Source of the DNA: an uncultured Clostridia bacterium
GTDB lineage: Bacteria; Bacillota; Clostridia; Monoglobales; Monoglobaceae
Assembly (NCBI GenBank): GCA_910580105.1
Contig: CAJTWN010000008.1
Span: 15,743 to 79,742 of the forward strand
Direction of reading: 5' to 3'
DNA length: 64,000 nt
Within the stretch, counting starts at the first letter, position 1. The number at the start of each line of letters is the position of its first letter. Made by a program: the position numbers and the translations under genes. Positions 43,159 through 53,228 of this stretch are shown piece after piece. Under the pieces are notes generated by a model. The model searched no databases, was not told where the DNA came from, and worked only from the letters and a program-made list of their open reading frames with translations.

Positions 43159-45408
43159 TTAATCCGGGCGAACCTCCTGCATGACATATGCTTCAATTAC
43201 GTCGCCTTCTTTAATGTCATTGTAATTTTCAATGCTGATTCCACATTCATAGCCGGATGCAACTTCTTTCACATCATCCTTAAATCGTTTTAATGATCCA
43301 AGTAAGCCTTCATGAATGACAATACCATCGCGTACTACGCGCACACTGCTGTTTCTCTGTACCTTTCCGTCCGTCACATATGCACCGCCGATTGTACCGA
43401 CACCGGATACTTTAAAGGTCGTTCTGATCTCAATATGTCCGGTCACTTCCTCACGGAAAGTCGGGGCAAGCATACCCTTCATTGCCTTTTCGATATCTTC
43501 GATGGCGTCATAAATAACTCGGTATAGCCGGATATCCACTTCTGCATTTTCTGCGGCAACGGTTGCACCAGGCGTGGGACGTACATTAAAACCAACAATA
43601 ATGGCATTGGAAGCACTGGCCAGCATAACATCTGATTCTGTAACTGCTCCTACTGCTCCATGAATCACACGTACCCGGACTTCTTCATTGGTAATTCTCT
43701 CCAAAGACTGCGTGACCGCTTCAACACTGCCGTTCACGTCCGCCTTAACGATGATTTCCAATTCTTTCATCTTTCCTTCTTCAATACGTTCAAAAAGATT
43801 ATCCAAAGATACTTTATTCATGCTCTGCTGGCGTTCTTGTTTTTCTTTGAATTTTCTTGCCTCCACCACAGAACGGGCTTTCTTTTCATCATCTACAGCA
43901 TAAAAAGCATCACCACCGGTTGGCACTTCAGAAAGACCCAAAATCTCCACCGGGATTGACGGCCCGGCTTTTTTCACGTTCCGTCCTTTATCGTCATTCA
44001 TTGCACGTACACGACCAACACTGGTACCGGCTACAACAATATCTCCAACACGCAGTGTTCCGTTCTGTACCAGAACCGTCGCTACAGGACCACGGCCTTT
44101 ATCCAGCTGTGCTTCTATAACCGTTCCCTTTGCCAAACGGTCAGGGTTGGCTTTAAGTTCTTTCATCTCTGCAACCAAAAGAACCATCTCCAAAAGCTTA
44201 TCAATGTTCATATTCTTCTTCGCAGATACTTCCACACAGATGGTATCGCCGCCCCATTCCTCAGGGACAAGATTATGCTCGGTAAGTTCTTGTTTGACGC
44301 GTTCCGGATTTGCGCCTTCTTTATCAATCTTATTAATTGCTACGATAATTGAAACTTCCGCCGCACGGGCATGATTGATTGCTTCAATGGTCTGCGGCAT
44401 AATTCCATCATCCGCCGCAACCACCAAAATTGCAATATCTGTGACCAATGCACCTCTGGCACGCATTGCTGTAAACGCTTCATGTCCCGGCGTATCCAGG
44501 AAGGTAATCTTCTTATCACCTACGCGAACCCGATGCGCACCGATATGCTGGGTAATTCCTCCAAACTCCCCTTCGGTTACATTTGTATTTCGAATGGTAT
44601 CCAAAAGGGATGTCTTACCGTGGTCTACATGGCCCATGACAACGACAACCGGAGACCTGGGCTTGAGCATCTCTTCCGTATCCTCAAAGTCGTTGAAAAG
44701 TCTATCCTCTTCTGTTACAATGATTTCCTTTTCAAAGGTGTATCCCATATCTTCTGCAATCAATGTGGCCGTATCAAAGTCGAGATTTTCGTTTACCGAG
44801 GCCATCACACCTAAAAGCATCAGCTTTTTGATAATTTCCGTCGCCGGCTTCTTCATCCGCTCTGCAAGCTCACCCACTGTAATCGCATCCGGAATCAGGA
44901 CATGCGGCTTCACTTCCTCTTTAACCTTCTTTTCCTTCTTTTTCACAAGATCTTCAGGCTTCACCGCGGGTTTCTGCTGTTTTGTCCCCTGTTGTTTTGT
45001 CTTCTTCTTTTGGGTAATTTTCTGTTTTTTTGTTGGCTCCTGTTTTATATTCTCAGGAATTAATTCTTCAATTTTTTCATCATCAATCCGATCCAGGTCA
45101 ACCGTATTTACTCTGGTATCCACCATACGAACTTTCCGGCCAATCTCAATCTCTTCCATTGGCTGTTCCGAAACAGCTGTTTCCTCCTGCGGCTGTTCAA
45201 CCGGTTTTTCTTCCTCTTTTTCATACATAGAAAAATCAGTCACCTGATTCTTCTGTGTATAGTATTCAAAAATAACATCCAATTCATACTCGGAAAGTGC
45301 ACTCATATGATTCTTCTGCGATACCTCATAATCGTGAAGAACCTTTACAATTTCCTTGCTGGGAATACCAAAAGCTTTTGAAAGTTCATAAGCTCTGATT
45401 TTTTCCAT
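43159..45408 (-). CDS. infB: Translation initiation factor IF-2
   Basis: 749 aa. Two IF2_N domains (MEKIRAYELSKAFGIPSKEIV and ITVGELAERMKKPATEIIKKL) flank a Lys/Gln-rich linker. The G domain (VVVMGHVDHGKTSLLD, DTPGHEAF, NKID) and C-terminal domains for fMet-tRNA follow. The linker is short, hence a compact IF2. Confidence 0.97.
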   Translation of the reverse strand: MEKIRAYELSKAFGIPSKEIVKVLHDYEVSQKNHMSALSEYELDVIFEYYTQKNQVTDFSMYEKEEEKPVEQPQEETAVSEQPMEEIEIGRKVRMVDTRVNTVDLDRIDDEKIEELIPENIKQEPTKKQKITQKKKTKQQGTKQQKPAVKPEDLVKKKEKKVKEEVKPHVLIPDAITVGELAERMKKPATEIIKKLMLLGVMASVNENLDFDTATLIAEDMGYTFEKEIIVTEEDRLFNDFEDTEEMLKPRSPVVVVMGHVDHGKTSLLDTIRNTNVTEGEFGGITQHIGAHRVRVGDKKITFLDTPGHEAFTAMRARGALVTDIAILVVAADDGIMPQTIEAINHARAAEVSIIVAINKIDKEGANPERVKQELTEHNLVPEEWGGDTICVEVSAKKNMNIDKLLEMVLLVAEMKELKANPDRLAKGTVIEAQLDKGRGPVATVLVQNGTLRVGDIVVAGTSVGRVRAMNDDKGRNVKKAGPSIPVEILGLSEVPTGGDAFYAVDDEKKARSVVEARKFKEKQERQQSMNKVSLDNLFERIEEGKMKELEIIVKADVNGSVEAVTQSLERITNEEVRVRVIHGAVGAVTESDVMLASASNAIIVGFNVRPTPGATVAAENAEVDIRLYRVIYDAIEDIEKAMKGMLAPTFREEVTGHIEIRTTFKVSGVGTIGGAYVTDGKVQRNSSVRVVRDGIVIHEGLLGSLKRFKDDVKEVASGYECGISIENYNDIKEGDVIEAYVMQEVRPD

Positions 45409-45454
45409 ATATTCCTACACTCCTTTCGCGTTCCATTCCGTCCTCGACACAGCT

Positions 45455-45763
45455 TCAACTGCCAAACTCTGCCAAAACAAAAAGCTGTTTTGAAAAATTT
45501 TCATCCGTAACCGCAGCAGTAACAACAAATTCCCTTCCTAAAGCTTTACCTAAACAATTCCGTTCTCCAGCTTCCAGAACCGGGACATTTCTGGAATTGC
45601 ATAAATTTTTAAACTTCTTTTGGGTATTTTCTGACGCATCTTTTGCAAGCACCAGTACCGAAACCTTTCCACGGCGCAATGCTTCTGCTGCCTTCCCTTC
45701 TCCTACCAACACAGCTCCTGCCCGCATCGCCAGACCAAGCATCCCATAAAATTTATCATTCAT
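45455..45763 (-). CDS. ylxQ: L7Ae-family ribosomal-like protein YlxQ
   Basis: 102 aa: LGLAMRAGAVLVGEGKAAEALRRGKVSVLVLAKDAS, a L7Ae/L30e fold that binds kink-turns. It overlaps rnpM by eight bases and has AGGTGG before ATG 45763. The open frame is longer but those residues belong to the overlapping gene's region. Confidence 0.92.
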   Translation of the reverse strand: MNDKFYGMLGLAMRAGAVLVGEGKAAEALRRGKVSVLVLAKDASENTQKKFKNLCNSRNVPVLEAGERNCLGKALGREFVVTAAVTDENFSKQLFVLAEFGS

Positions 45764-46016
45764 CAGTACCACCTGCCAACTTAGCGAGTTCTTCATATAG
45801 TTTATCATCAACTGCACAGGAAAATGCTCTTTCCAGCGCTCTTCTCTTTTGTGCCGTTTTGATACACGCAGATGTTTTGCATATATAAGCGCCTCGGCCT
45901 TCTGCTTTTCCTGAAATATCAACTGTCATTTTTCCATCCTTCGCACGACAGATACGAAACAGCTGATTTTTTTCCATGCGTTTTCGGCATACAGCACACA
46001 TTCGGGTCGGACTCAT
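45756..46016 (-). CDS. rnpM: RNase P modulator RnpM (YlxR, DUF448)
   Basis: 86 aa: RMCAVCRKRMEKNQLFRICR and GRGAYIC are the DUF448 signature (CxxC, GRGAYxC). YlxR binds RNase P RNA in B. subtilis. ATGA overlap with nusA. Confidence 0.94.
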   Translation of the reverse strand: MSPTRMCAVCRKRMEKNQLFRICRAKDGKMTVDISGKAEGRGAYICKTSACIKTAQKRRALERAFSCAVDDKLYEELAKLAGGTDE

Positions 46017-47140
46017 TCTTCCACTTCCCCGGCTATGCCATCCATACCGCCTTCCTCCGGCACTTCTATTTCTTCTTCGCCGCGTCCTTCATTTTTCATT
46101 GCAGCCACTTCATGATCCGGCATTGCTTTCAGGTCGATCTTCCATCCGGTCAGTCTCGCTGCCAGGCGCACATTCTGCCCCTCTCGGCCGATTGCCAAAG
46201 ACAACTGACTTTCCGGAACCTTTACACTGCACATTTTTTTCTCTTCATCAACCTCAATGGAAACTACATCCGCGGGACTCAGTGCGTTTGCAACATATTC
46301 TGCCGGATTTTCACTATAACGGATAATATCAATTTTTTCACCGCGCAGCTCTTTTATAACCTCTTGTACACGCATCCCTTTCGGGCCTATACAAGTACCA
46401 ACCGGGTCAATACTCTCATTATTTGAATATACGGCCATCTTACTTCTGGAACCGGGTTCTCTTGACAGTGCTTTCACCTCGATTACACCGTCCGCAATTT
46501 CAGGCACTTCCAATTCAAACAGTTTACGTACCAAACCGGGATGTGAACGCGAAACAACCAAATGCATACCGCGCGCTGTATGCGCAACCTCCAATACAAA
46601 AACCTTATATCGCTCCCCAACTGCGTAATGGTCACTGCGCACCTGTTCGTTTGGCATCAAAACGGATTCGGTACTTTCGATTTCCAACATTACATTGCGG
46701 CCGTCAATTTTCCGTACCATAGCAGTTGCAATATCATTTTCACGGTCTGAATACTCGTTGACCATTTTTTCACGCTCAGCCTCATGAATTCTTTGAAATA
46801 CCACCTGCCGCGCAGTTTGGGCAGCAATGCGTCCAAAGGACGCCGGCGTCACTTCAAATTCCACAATATCACCCAAGCCGTATTTTTCGTTTATCCGCTT
46901 TGCCTCATCAATTGAAATTTCTGTTTCTTTATCTTCTACCTCTTCAACCACACGCTTGTGCGCAAAAATCTTTATCGAACCGTCTTCTTCGTTAAAAACT
47001 ACACCTACATCCTGTACAGCGCCGAAATGTTTCCGGTAAGCGGAAATCAAAGCGCTTTCCAACGCGTCCAAGATGATATCTTTGCTGATTCCTTTTTCTT
47101 CTTCAATCATTTCCAATGATTCAAACAACTCTGAACTCAT
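46013..47140 (-). CDS. nusA: Transcription termination/antitermination factor NusA
   Basis: 375 aa. N-terminal RNAP-binding domain (EKGISKDIILDALESALISAYRK), S1, and two KH domains (CIGPKGMRVQEVIKEL, AIGREGQNVRLAARLTGW), with a short acidic tail and no C-terminal repeats, the Firmicute form. ATG 47140 fits family length. TTG 47149 is three codons earlier and closer to AAAGG, so it is possible. Confidence 0.96.
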   Translation of the reverse strand: MSSELFESLEMIEEEKGISKDIILDALESALISAYRKHFGAVQDVGVVFNEEDGSIKIFAHKRVVEEVEDKETEISIDEAKRINEKYGLGDIVEFEVTPASFGRIAAQTARQVVFQRIHEAEREKMVNEYSDRENDIATAMVRKIDGRNVMLEIESTESVLMPNEQVRSDHYAVGERYKVFVLEVAHTARGMHLVVSRSHPGLVRKLFELEVPEIADGVIEVKALSREPGSRSKMAVYSNNESIDPVGTCIGPKGMRVQEVIKELRGEKIDIIRYSENPAEYVANALSPADVVSIEVDEEKKMCSVKVPESQLSLAIGREGQNVRLAARLTGWKIDLKAMPDHEVAAMKNEGRGEEEIEVPEEGGMDGIAGEVEE

Positions 47141-47173
47141 TTTTTCCAATCCATCCTTTCTATATTTAAACCG

Positions 47174-47638
47174 CTAAAAGTCAAAATGTAATTTGACATA
47201 CGTCGTTTCCTTCTGTTCAAAAACAAATGTTCCCTGTTCATTTTCAACCGTAAGCTGCCCATTCTGATAATCTTTCAAGACAGCAGTCATCATCTTTGCC
47301 CCTTGCACAGCTTTATAAAACCCGATGTCCACCATTTCACCCAAATAACGCCGAAAATGTTCTTCCGTCCGCAGTTTTCGCTCAATTCCGGGCGAACATA
47401 CTTCCAAATAATAATTTTGCTGAATTGGATCTGTCTTATCAATCTCTTCACTGAATGCCCGGCTGATTACCTCACATTCATCCAAGGAAATTGGCTGTTC
47501 TTCTTTGTCCACAAAAATACGAAGAAAATACATCCCGCCTTCTTTTACAAATTCCACATCATAGAGATAGCATCCATTTTTTTCCGCAATTGGCTGGGCA
47601 ATCTGAACCGCTATTTGTTCTATTTTTGAATATCCCAC
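47174..47638 (-). CDS. rimP: Ribosome maturation factor RimP
   Basis: 154 aa. The RimP hallmark is DVEFVKEGGMYFLRIFVDKE and VCSPGIERKL, for 30S assembly. GTG 47638 has AAGGAGG seven bases upstream; the TTG two codons earlier is too close. First gene of the nusA-infB cluster. Confidence 0.95.
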   Translation of the reverse strand: MGYSKIEQIAVQIAQPIAEKNGCYLYDVEFVKEGGMYFLRIFVDKEEQPISLDECEVISRAFSEEIDKTDPIQQNYYLEVCSPGIERKLRTEEHFRRYLGEMVDIGFYKAVQGAKMMTAVLKDYQNGQLTVENEQGTFVFEQKETTYVKLHFDF

Positions 47639-47671
47639 AGGCAAACCTCCTTACCGTCAAAATACAAACAA

Positions 47672-47696
47672 AAGAGTGAGGAACATCCTCACTCTT
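47672..47696 (-). promoter_or_regulatory. Terminator-like hairpin in the rimP-nusA leader (possible attenuator)
   Basis: A perfect 11-bp stem (AAGAGTGAGGA with TCCTCACTCTT) with a 3-base loop is followed on the minus strand by TTTGTTTGTATTTT. It sits between the operon promoter and rimP. NusA autoregulation by leader termination is known in B. subtilis; the same use here is inferred. Confidence 0.6.
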
Positions 47697-47722
47697 CACG
47701 TCTGATATTCAAAAGCTTAATT

Positions 47723-47751
47723 AGTATATCACAAATCTCCAAAGCTGTCAA
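47723..47751 (-). promoter_or_regulatory. Sigma-A promoter of the rimP-nusA-infB operon
   Basis: Minus-strand TTGACA (47746-47751), 17-base spacer, TATACT (47723-47728). Confidence 0.85.
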
Positions 47752-47772
47752 TACCTTCATAAAACTTTCCGC

Positions 47773-48228
47773 TTATTCATTCCGGGTTAATTTCGCTAAT
47801 TCTTCCTTAAATGTTTCGATGTCTTTGAAATGTTTATAGACAGATGCAAAACGAACATAAGAAACTTCATCCAAATCCCGGAGTTTCTCCATTACCATTT
47901 CACCGATTTTTTCAGAGGAGACTTCTCTATCCAAAGAATTATGAATTTCACCCTCAATTTCATCAATCATCTGATCGATTTCATGTAAAGGTACAGGACG
48001 GTTCACACAGGAAGCCAAAATTCCCCGCTGCAGTTTTTCACGGTCAAAACTCTGTCTGGATTTATCCTTCTTTATTACAATAATCGGAACACTTTCAATT
48101 TTCTCATAGGTTGTGAACCGCTTTCCGCATCCCAAACATTCTCTGCGCCGGCGGATTGCTGTTCCATCCTCTGTGGAACGTGAATCAACGACCTTACTCT
48201 CGGTATTTCCGCAGTACATACACCGCAT
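47773..48228 (-). CDS. nrdR: Transcriptional repressor NrdR
   Basis: 151 aa. Zinc ribbon MRCMYCGNTESKVVDSR...CLGCGKRFTTYE followed by an ATP-cone (VIKKDKSRQSFDREKLQRGI). It represses ribonucleotide reductase genes; no nrd gene is in the window. Confidence 0.97.
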   Translation of the reverse strand: MRCMYCGNTESKVVDSRSTEDGTAIRRRRECLGCGKRFTTYEKIESVPIIVIKKDKSRQSFDREKLQRGILASCVNRPVPLHEIDQMIDEIEGEIHNSLDREVSSEKIGEMVMEKLRDLDEVSYVRFASVYKHFKDIETFKEELAKLTRNE

Positions 48229-48380
48229 ATTCTCAACCCCTCATGTACAATTTTCTGTCATTTATCCATTGTATATTGCGTTTTGAGTATATCGAATACC
48301 TATCAAATTGTCAACAGCATTCAGAATTTGTCAATATTTTCTAACCGTTTTGTCACAGAATTTTCAAATTTCAAGCCACT

Positions 48381-50684
48381 TCACCGATCAAACTCCGTGG
48401 TAAATACAGCAGCCGGGAGCCCGCTTTCGTCCGTCAAATTCGGCATTTCAGGATATGCGCCCCAGGCATATCGGGCATTAACCGGCTTTTTCACCCGGTC
48501 ACTCCACACCAAAACATCACTGCCATCCAATTCTGCTTCCGCAGGATAAAACACTCCATCGCTTCCTGCAACAGAGAATTCCTGCGGTTTTTTTATATCC
48601 TTCTTTTCTCTTTTAATATATTCCATTCCTTCGCTGTCCGCATACTGCTCCGGTGGCAGAACCCCCAAGTTCCCATTACATACAAAATGTAACCGTATTT
48701 TATTTCCTTCAATTGTCATAGACTGATACAGCGGTCCCTGCACAACTAAGTCTTTTTCGCCATATACATCCCGCATGGCAAAACGCAGAAAACGCTCTGC
48801 AACTGTTTGTTTTCCATCCGGATGAATATCTGTCCTGCAATTACCTTTCCCGCTCTCAAACGCACCGAATTGGTCAATCAAACTTATCATTCCGGTATTC
48901 CTCGGAATTTCAACTTTTTCAAGCGCTTGCCGCTGTGCTTCCCGGATGGAACTCTCGTCCGCTTTGTACCGGGTCAGTTGTGCCCAATAAAAAGGCAGCT
49001 CCTTCCCCCAAATCGAGCGGTAATGATTGATCAATCCGACAAAAGCATCCCTGTACGCTTCCGTGGTCAAATGCGTCCGGTACTCATCCGCTTCCCCCTG
49101 ATAATATAAAATTCCTTTAATCTTTAATTTTGAAAGGGGTGCAATCCGATTATGATACAAACTTCCATCCGTCCCCTCGAAAATACCATACCTGCCTTTT
49201 GGAAGCCAACGATTAATCTCCGTATCTCCAACAGCAACATTCAACACGCCAACCGGCACATTATATCTTTCCTGTATGGCAGTGGAAAAGAAAGCGGATA
49301 CTGCGGAACAATAACTCACTGTATCCGTCCGCATCATCTGCCATGCCGGCTCCCAAGAGGAAATCGGCAGTCCGTCAACGGCAGCCGGTGCGCCTTCAAT
49401 CCCTTTATTCCATAAGTTCAAGAGCCGGATTTTTCCATTATCCATCCGTTTTTTTCCTTCCCCGGACTCCAGAAAAGCTTTTGTATCCTCTCCGGTCAGC
49501 ATAAAATAATCCATATTAGACTGCCCGGCAAACAACCACAAATCCCCGAAAGTAATATCCTTAAATTCAATCTCCTCAGCGCCGTTTTCCACCGTCATTG
49601 CATAGATACCGCCGGCAGGGAAGCTCCCTAAATCAATGCAGTACCCTTGTACATCATTCACTTTCTGCTCGCCTGTATATTTTTTCCCCGTGGTCACATT
49701 TTGGAGTGTCACCGTCACCGTACTGCCTATCGGTGCACTTCCCCATACTTCCACAGGGGCATCCGCCTGTAAAAGCATATCATCACCAAATACATTTGCC
49801 ACAGTAAAAGCCGGACTGGCTTTTGTATACCGATAATTCAGCGGCTGTGCCAGCGCACAGTCTCCATTTTCATCAAATACCTCCACACGGTACCAGTCGC
49901 CAGCCTCCGGTTGATACGCTGTCAAATCATACGCAACTTCTGTATTCCCTTGCGGGGAAAAAGAAAAAGTTTTGACTGCGGCACATTTCATCACGTTCTC
50001 AGCATTGTATGCTGCAAAAACGACGGTTCCTTCCATCTGCCGAGCTGCATCAAAGGCCGTCAATTGGAAATGAACGCCTTTTTCATTCTCCAAAAGCCGC
50101 ACACCTTCATCCGAAATCCATTCCACTTCTGCCAAATTTGCGCCGGCAGGCAATTCAATTTTAAAATACCGGTATTCACCAAAACCACTAAGTTGAATTT
50201 CATGCCAGCCCTCTGTTATTTCTCCATTTTCATTCCCTTCAATCGTTGCAATGTCCGTAAAATCCCGATTATTATTAGAAACCAGAAACTTTGTCCCCAA
50301 GGCGCTGGTGGCCAACGCCTCATTTGCATAAACCAGATAGCGTATTTTGATTAACGCTTGTTTTTCTCCTGCATCAAAGGTCATCCATGTTAAATTTTCA
50401 TTTCGGTTAAAACTGTTTTCATCCTTATCATATAGCAAAAACGCACTTTCGAAAGCGCCTTTATCGCAGGTCAGATTCTGTGGTGTAATTTGCAGTTTCT
50501 CTGTAACAGAACGCTGAACGGAATACATTTTCAAAGAGGCGCTCTTATCATCCTGCGGAACCGCTGTTTCTTTTCCATTTCCAAAGCCGGGAATCTCAAA
50601 TGCCAATCCCGAAATCGGCAAACAGATTAAACAAACAATACAAAGAAAGACAAAGCCTATCTTAACTGCTCTACCCTTCCACAT
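48381..50684 (-). CDS. Secreted sialate O-acetylesterase-like SGNH protein
   Basis: 767 aa with a signal peptide (VKIGFVFLCIVCLICLPISGLAFE). An N-terminal beta-rich discoidin-like region (about 50-290) precedes the esterase domain. That domain carries DLWLFAGQSNMDYF (block I with Ser), YYQGEADEY, and DIHPDGKQTVAERF (catalytic Asp-x-x-His). Substrate is probably acetylated sugars outside the cell. AAGGAGG precedes ATG 50684. No sialidase or polysaccharide locus is nearby. Confidence 0.85.
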   Translation of the reverse strand: MWKGRAVKIGFVFLCIVCLICLPISGLAFEIPGFGNGKETAVPQDDKSASLKMYSVQRSVTEKLQITPQNLTCDKGAFESAFLLYDKDENSFNRNENLTWMTFDAGEKQALIKIRYLVYANEALATSALGTKFLVSNNNRDFTDIATIEGNENGEITEGWHEIQLSGFGEYRYFKIELPAGANLAEVEWISDEGVRLLENEKGVHFQLTAFDAARQMEGTVVFAAYNAENVMKCAAVKTFSFSPQGNTEVAYDLTAYQPEAGDWYRVEVFDENGDCALAQPLNYRYTKASPAFTVANVFGDDMLLQADAPVEVWGSAPIGSTVTVTLQNVTTGKKYTGEQKVNDVQGYCIDLGSFPAGGIYAMTVENGAEEIEFKDITFGDLWLFAGQSNMDYFMLTGEDTKAFLESGEGKKRMDNGKIRLLNLWNKGIEGAPAAVDGLPISSWEPAWQMMRTDTVSYCSAVSAFFSTAIQERYNVPVGVLNVAVGDTEINRWLPKGRYGIFEGTDGSLYHNRIAPLSKLKIKGILYYQGEADEYRTHLTTEAYRDAFVGLINHYRSIWGKELPFYWAQLTRYKADESSIREAQRQALEKVEIPRNTGMISLIDQFGAFESGKGNCRTDIHPDGKQTVAERFLRFAMRDVYGEKDLVVQGPLYQSMTIEGNKIRLHFVCNGNLGVLPPEQYADSEGMEYIKREKKDIKKPQEFSVAGSDGVFYPAEAELDGSDVLVWSDRVKKPVNARYAWGAYPEMPNLTDESGLPAAVFTTEFDR

Positions 50685-50725
50685 CGAAAACGCCTCCTTA
50701 TGCCTTCTATATAGTATGTAAAAAT

Positions 50726-50754
50726 ATCTTACAACATTTCCATCAATTTGTCAA
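50726..50754 (-). promoter_or_regulatory. Sigma-A promoter for the secreted esterase
   Basis: Minus-strand TTGACA (50749-50754), 17-base spacer, TAAGAT (50726-50731). Confidence 0.75.
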
Positions 50755-50845
50755 TGAGCGTCAACACATAGCGTATGATAGGAAATTTTTTGTCAAATTA
50801 CCTAAGTTTCTATAAAATATTTTTCGTTTTTCTCACAAAAGTCCC

Positions 50846-50873
50846 TTGTATTTTTTCGCATCTCTGCTATAAT
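50846..50873 (+). promoter_or_regulatory. Probable promoter for the Trk/Ktr membrane subunit
   Basis: TTGTAT (50846-50851), 16-base spacer, TATAAT (50868-50873). The ~100-base leader shows no ydaO-type c-di-AMP riboswitch. Confidence 0.55.
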
Positions 50874-50977
50874 ACATTGTATTAATATTCTTTCTTCATA
50901 TTTTCTTCATGATATAATAAAATAAACAAGAAGAAATCGCAGTTGCCGCAATTGGCAGCCTAAACAAGGAGTGCACC

Positions 50978-52330
50978 ATGTTTGGTATAAAACAACAACA
51001 CGAGAACAAACTCACATATACGCGGATTATTGCATTGGGTTTTATGGGAATGATTTTGTTCGGAGGTTTTCTCCTCAGTCTTCCCATTGCAACAAAGAGC
51101 GGAGATGCAACGCCCTTTCTTGACGCTCTCTTCACCGCAACATCCGCAACTTGTGTAACCGGACTGGTTATCTATGATACCTACACCCACTGGTCAGTTT
51201 TCGGACAACTCGTCATCCTGGTTCTCATCCAAATCGGTGGTCTCGGTTTTATGAGTATTGTAACCATGGCGTCCGTTTTTCTGGGTCGTCGGATTGGCTT
51301 ATCCGAGCGAAAATTATTGGTACAGTCAACAAGTATTATGGAGCTTGGCGGGTCCGTGGCTTTATTAAAACGTATTGTATTTGCCACTATCATTTTTGAA
51401 ACCGCCGGTGCAATCCTCCTTGCCACCCAATTTTGCCCGCTTTTTGGATTCAAAACCGGGATTTATTTTGCAATCTTTCATTCTGTATCTGCTTTTTGTA
51501 ATGCCGGTATTGATATACTGGGGGGATTTGGCCCATTTTGTTCCCTTGCCCCTTTTCAAAATGACCCCATCATCATCCTGACGATTACCGCCCTCATTAT
51601 CATTGGAGGAATTGGATTTATTGTCTGGGATGACATTTACCATAAAAAATATCATTTTAGAAGTTATCGCCTGCATACGAAACTCGTCATCATCATGACC
51701 GGTCTTCTCCTCATTGGCGGTACAATTCTATTTTTGATCTTCGAATATAACCACACACTTTTGGGAAAACCATTTTTGGAAAAAATTCTTTCCTCCTTCT
51801 TCATGGCAACAACTCCGAGAACTGCTGGATTTTCTGTGGTTGACCTCAATAAGATGTCAAACAGCAGCTCACTTTTAACCATGTTATTGATGTTTATAGG
51901 GGGAAGCCCCGGTTCCACGGCAGGCGGTATCAAAACCACGACGTTTGCTGCTCTTGTCATGGCCACAGTTGCAGCCTCCAGACATCTGCCAAATGTCAAT
52001 GTCTTTAAAAGAAGAATTGAAAATTCAATTGTACGACAAGCAACCTCAATTTTTTCTATTTATTTATTTGCCACTTTATCTGCAACTATGCTGATTTGTG
52101 CAATTACTCCATTCGGGCTGAAAGAGGTTCTGCTTGAAGTTATTTCTGCAGCCGGCACGGTGGGTTTGTCCGCCGGAATTACGCCGCATTTGAATATTGT
52201 ATCAAAAATCACCATACTTCTTTTGATGTACGGCGGCCGTGTAGGTATCTTATCCCTGGCTTTGGTTTTGGCTGAAAAACATCAAATTGCCCCTGTTGAC
52301 CGTCCCACAGAAAAAATCATTTTAGGCTAA
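50978..52330 (+). CDS. ktrB: TrkH/KtrB family potassium uptake membrane subunit
   Basis: 450 aa, four M1-P-M2 repeats. The filter loops are TSATCVTGL, HSVSAFCNAGID, PGSTAGGIKTTT and SAAGTVGLSAG, each with its glycine. It pairs with the RCK protein encoded 125 bases downstream. KtrA-type subunits are c-di-AMP targets in Firmicutes, linking it to cdaA at the window start. Confidence 0.93.
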   Translation: MFGIKQQHENKLTYTRIIALGFMGMILFGGFLLSLPIATKSGDATPFLDALFTATSATCVTGLVIYDTYTHWSVFGQLVILVLIQIGGLGFMSIVTMASVFLGRRIGLSERKLLVQSTSIMELGGSVALLKRIVFATIIFETAGAILLATQFCPLFGFKTGIYFAIFHSVSAFCNAGIDILGGFGPFCSLAPFQNDPIIILTITALIIIGGIGFIVWDDIYHKKYHFRSYRLHTKLVIIMTGLLLIGGTILFLIFEYNHTLLGKPFLEKILSSFFMATTPRTAGFSVVDLNKMSNSSSLLTMLLMFIGGSPGSTAGGIKTTTFAALVMATVAASRHLPNVNVFKRRIENSIVRQATSIFSIYLFATLSATMLICAITPFGLKEVLLEVISAAGTVGLSAGITPHLNIVSKITILLLMYGGRVGILSLALVLAEKHQIAPVDRPTEKIILG

Positions 52331-52455
52331 TCCTTTTCTCATTTTCACCTTTGTCCATGCAGCCAAATTTATTGGGGACTGTTTGAAGATGAATTGCTTT
52401 TTATTTCTTAACTATTTTTATTAACAAATACTTTTAATAAGGAAGGAATCAAATT

Positions 52456-53106
52456 ATGAAATCAATGCTTGTAATCGGAATGGGAAGTTTTGGCCGGCAC
52501 CTGGCTTCAAAACTGGCTTCTCTTCGCAACGAAGTCATGATCGTTGATAAAGATGAAAAACTCATTGAAGAGCTTGCCCCCAACTTTACCGATGCACAAA
52601 TTTGTGACTGCACCAATGAAAATGCACTCCGTTCACTTGGCGTAACAAATTTTGATATTTGTTTCGTCACCATCGGAGAAAATTTTCAATCTTCTTTGGA
52701 AATTACTTCTTTGCTTCACGAAATGGGTGCTAAATATATCATTTCAAAGGCAAGCAGCAAAATACAGCAAAAATTTCTGCTCCGCAATGGTGCAAACGAG
52801 GCCATCTATCCCGAACATCAAGTTGCACATCGGCTGGCAATGCGCTGCAGTGCAAAAAACGTATTTGATTATGTAGAACTTACGCCCGAGTTTGGAATTT
52901 TTGAAATTCCAATTAAACCACAATGGATCGGTCACGATATCTTATCACTTAATATCCGCTCAAAATTTAATGTCAACATTCTTGCCATCAAAAATGCCGG
53001 CAATGTTCAACCGCTTCCTTCACCGGAATATCGTTTCAAACCCGATGATCATATCGTTTTGCTCGGAAAACCAAATGACGTCTACAAATTATCTGAACGT
53101 ATTTGA
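52456..53106 (+). CDS. ktrA: KtrA/TrkA potassium channel regulatory (RCK) protein
   Basis: 216 aa. Rossmann RCK_N (MLVIGMGSFGRHLASKL, with GxGxxG) binds NAD or ATP/ADP. RCK_C from about 140 (FDYVELTPEFGIFEIPIKPQWIGHDI) is the domain that binds c-di-AMP in S. aureus KtrA. GGAAGG precedes the start. Confidence 0.93.
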   Translation: MKSMLVIGMGSFGRHLASKLASLRNEVMIVDKDEKLIEELAPNFTDAQICDCTNENALRSLGVTNFDICFVTIGENFQSSLEITSLLHEMGAKYIISKASSKIQQKFLLRNGANEAIYPEHQVAHRLAMRCSAKNVFDYVELTPEFGIFEIPIKPQWIGHDILSLNIRSKFNVNILAIKNAGNVQPLPSPEYRFKPDDHIVLLGKPNDVYKLSERI

Positions 53107-53195
53107 ATTTAGTTGTTTTTTATTTTCATAATCTATACAACTTCTTCAGAAAGACAGTTTGTTTCATATTTTTCGTTTATACATTTTTTCGTTTA

Positions 53196-53228
53196 TAAAA
53201 GACAAAAATTTTTTTGTCTTTTTTTGTT
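53196..53228 (+). terminator. Terminator after ktrA
   Basis: Stem AAAAGACAAAAA with TTTTTGTCTTTT followed by TTTG. Confidence 0.75.

Noticed and set aside
50874..50977. c-di-AMP (ydaO) riboswitch before ktrB
   Set aside because: The leader is about 100 bases, AT-rich and lacks the conserved pseudosymmetric core.
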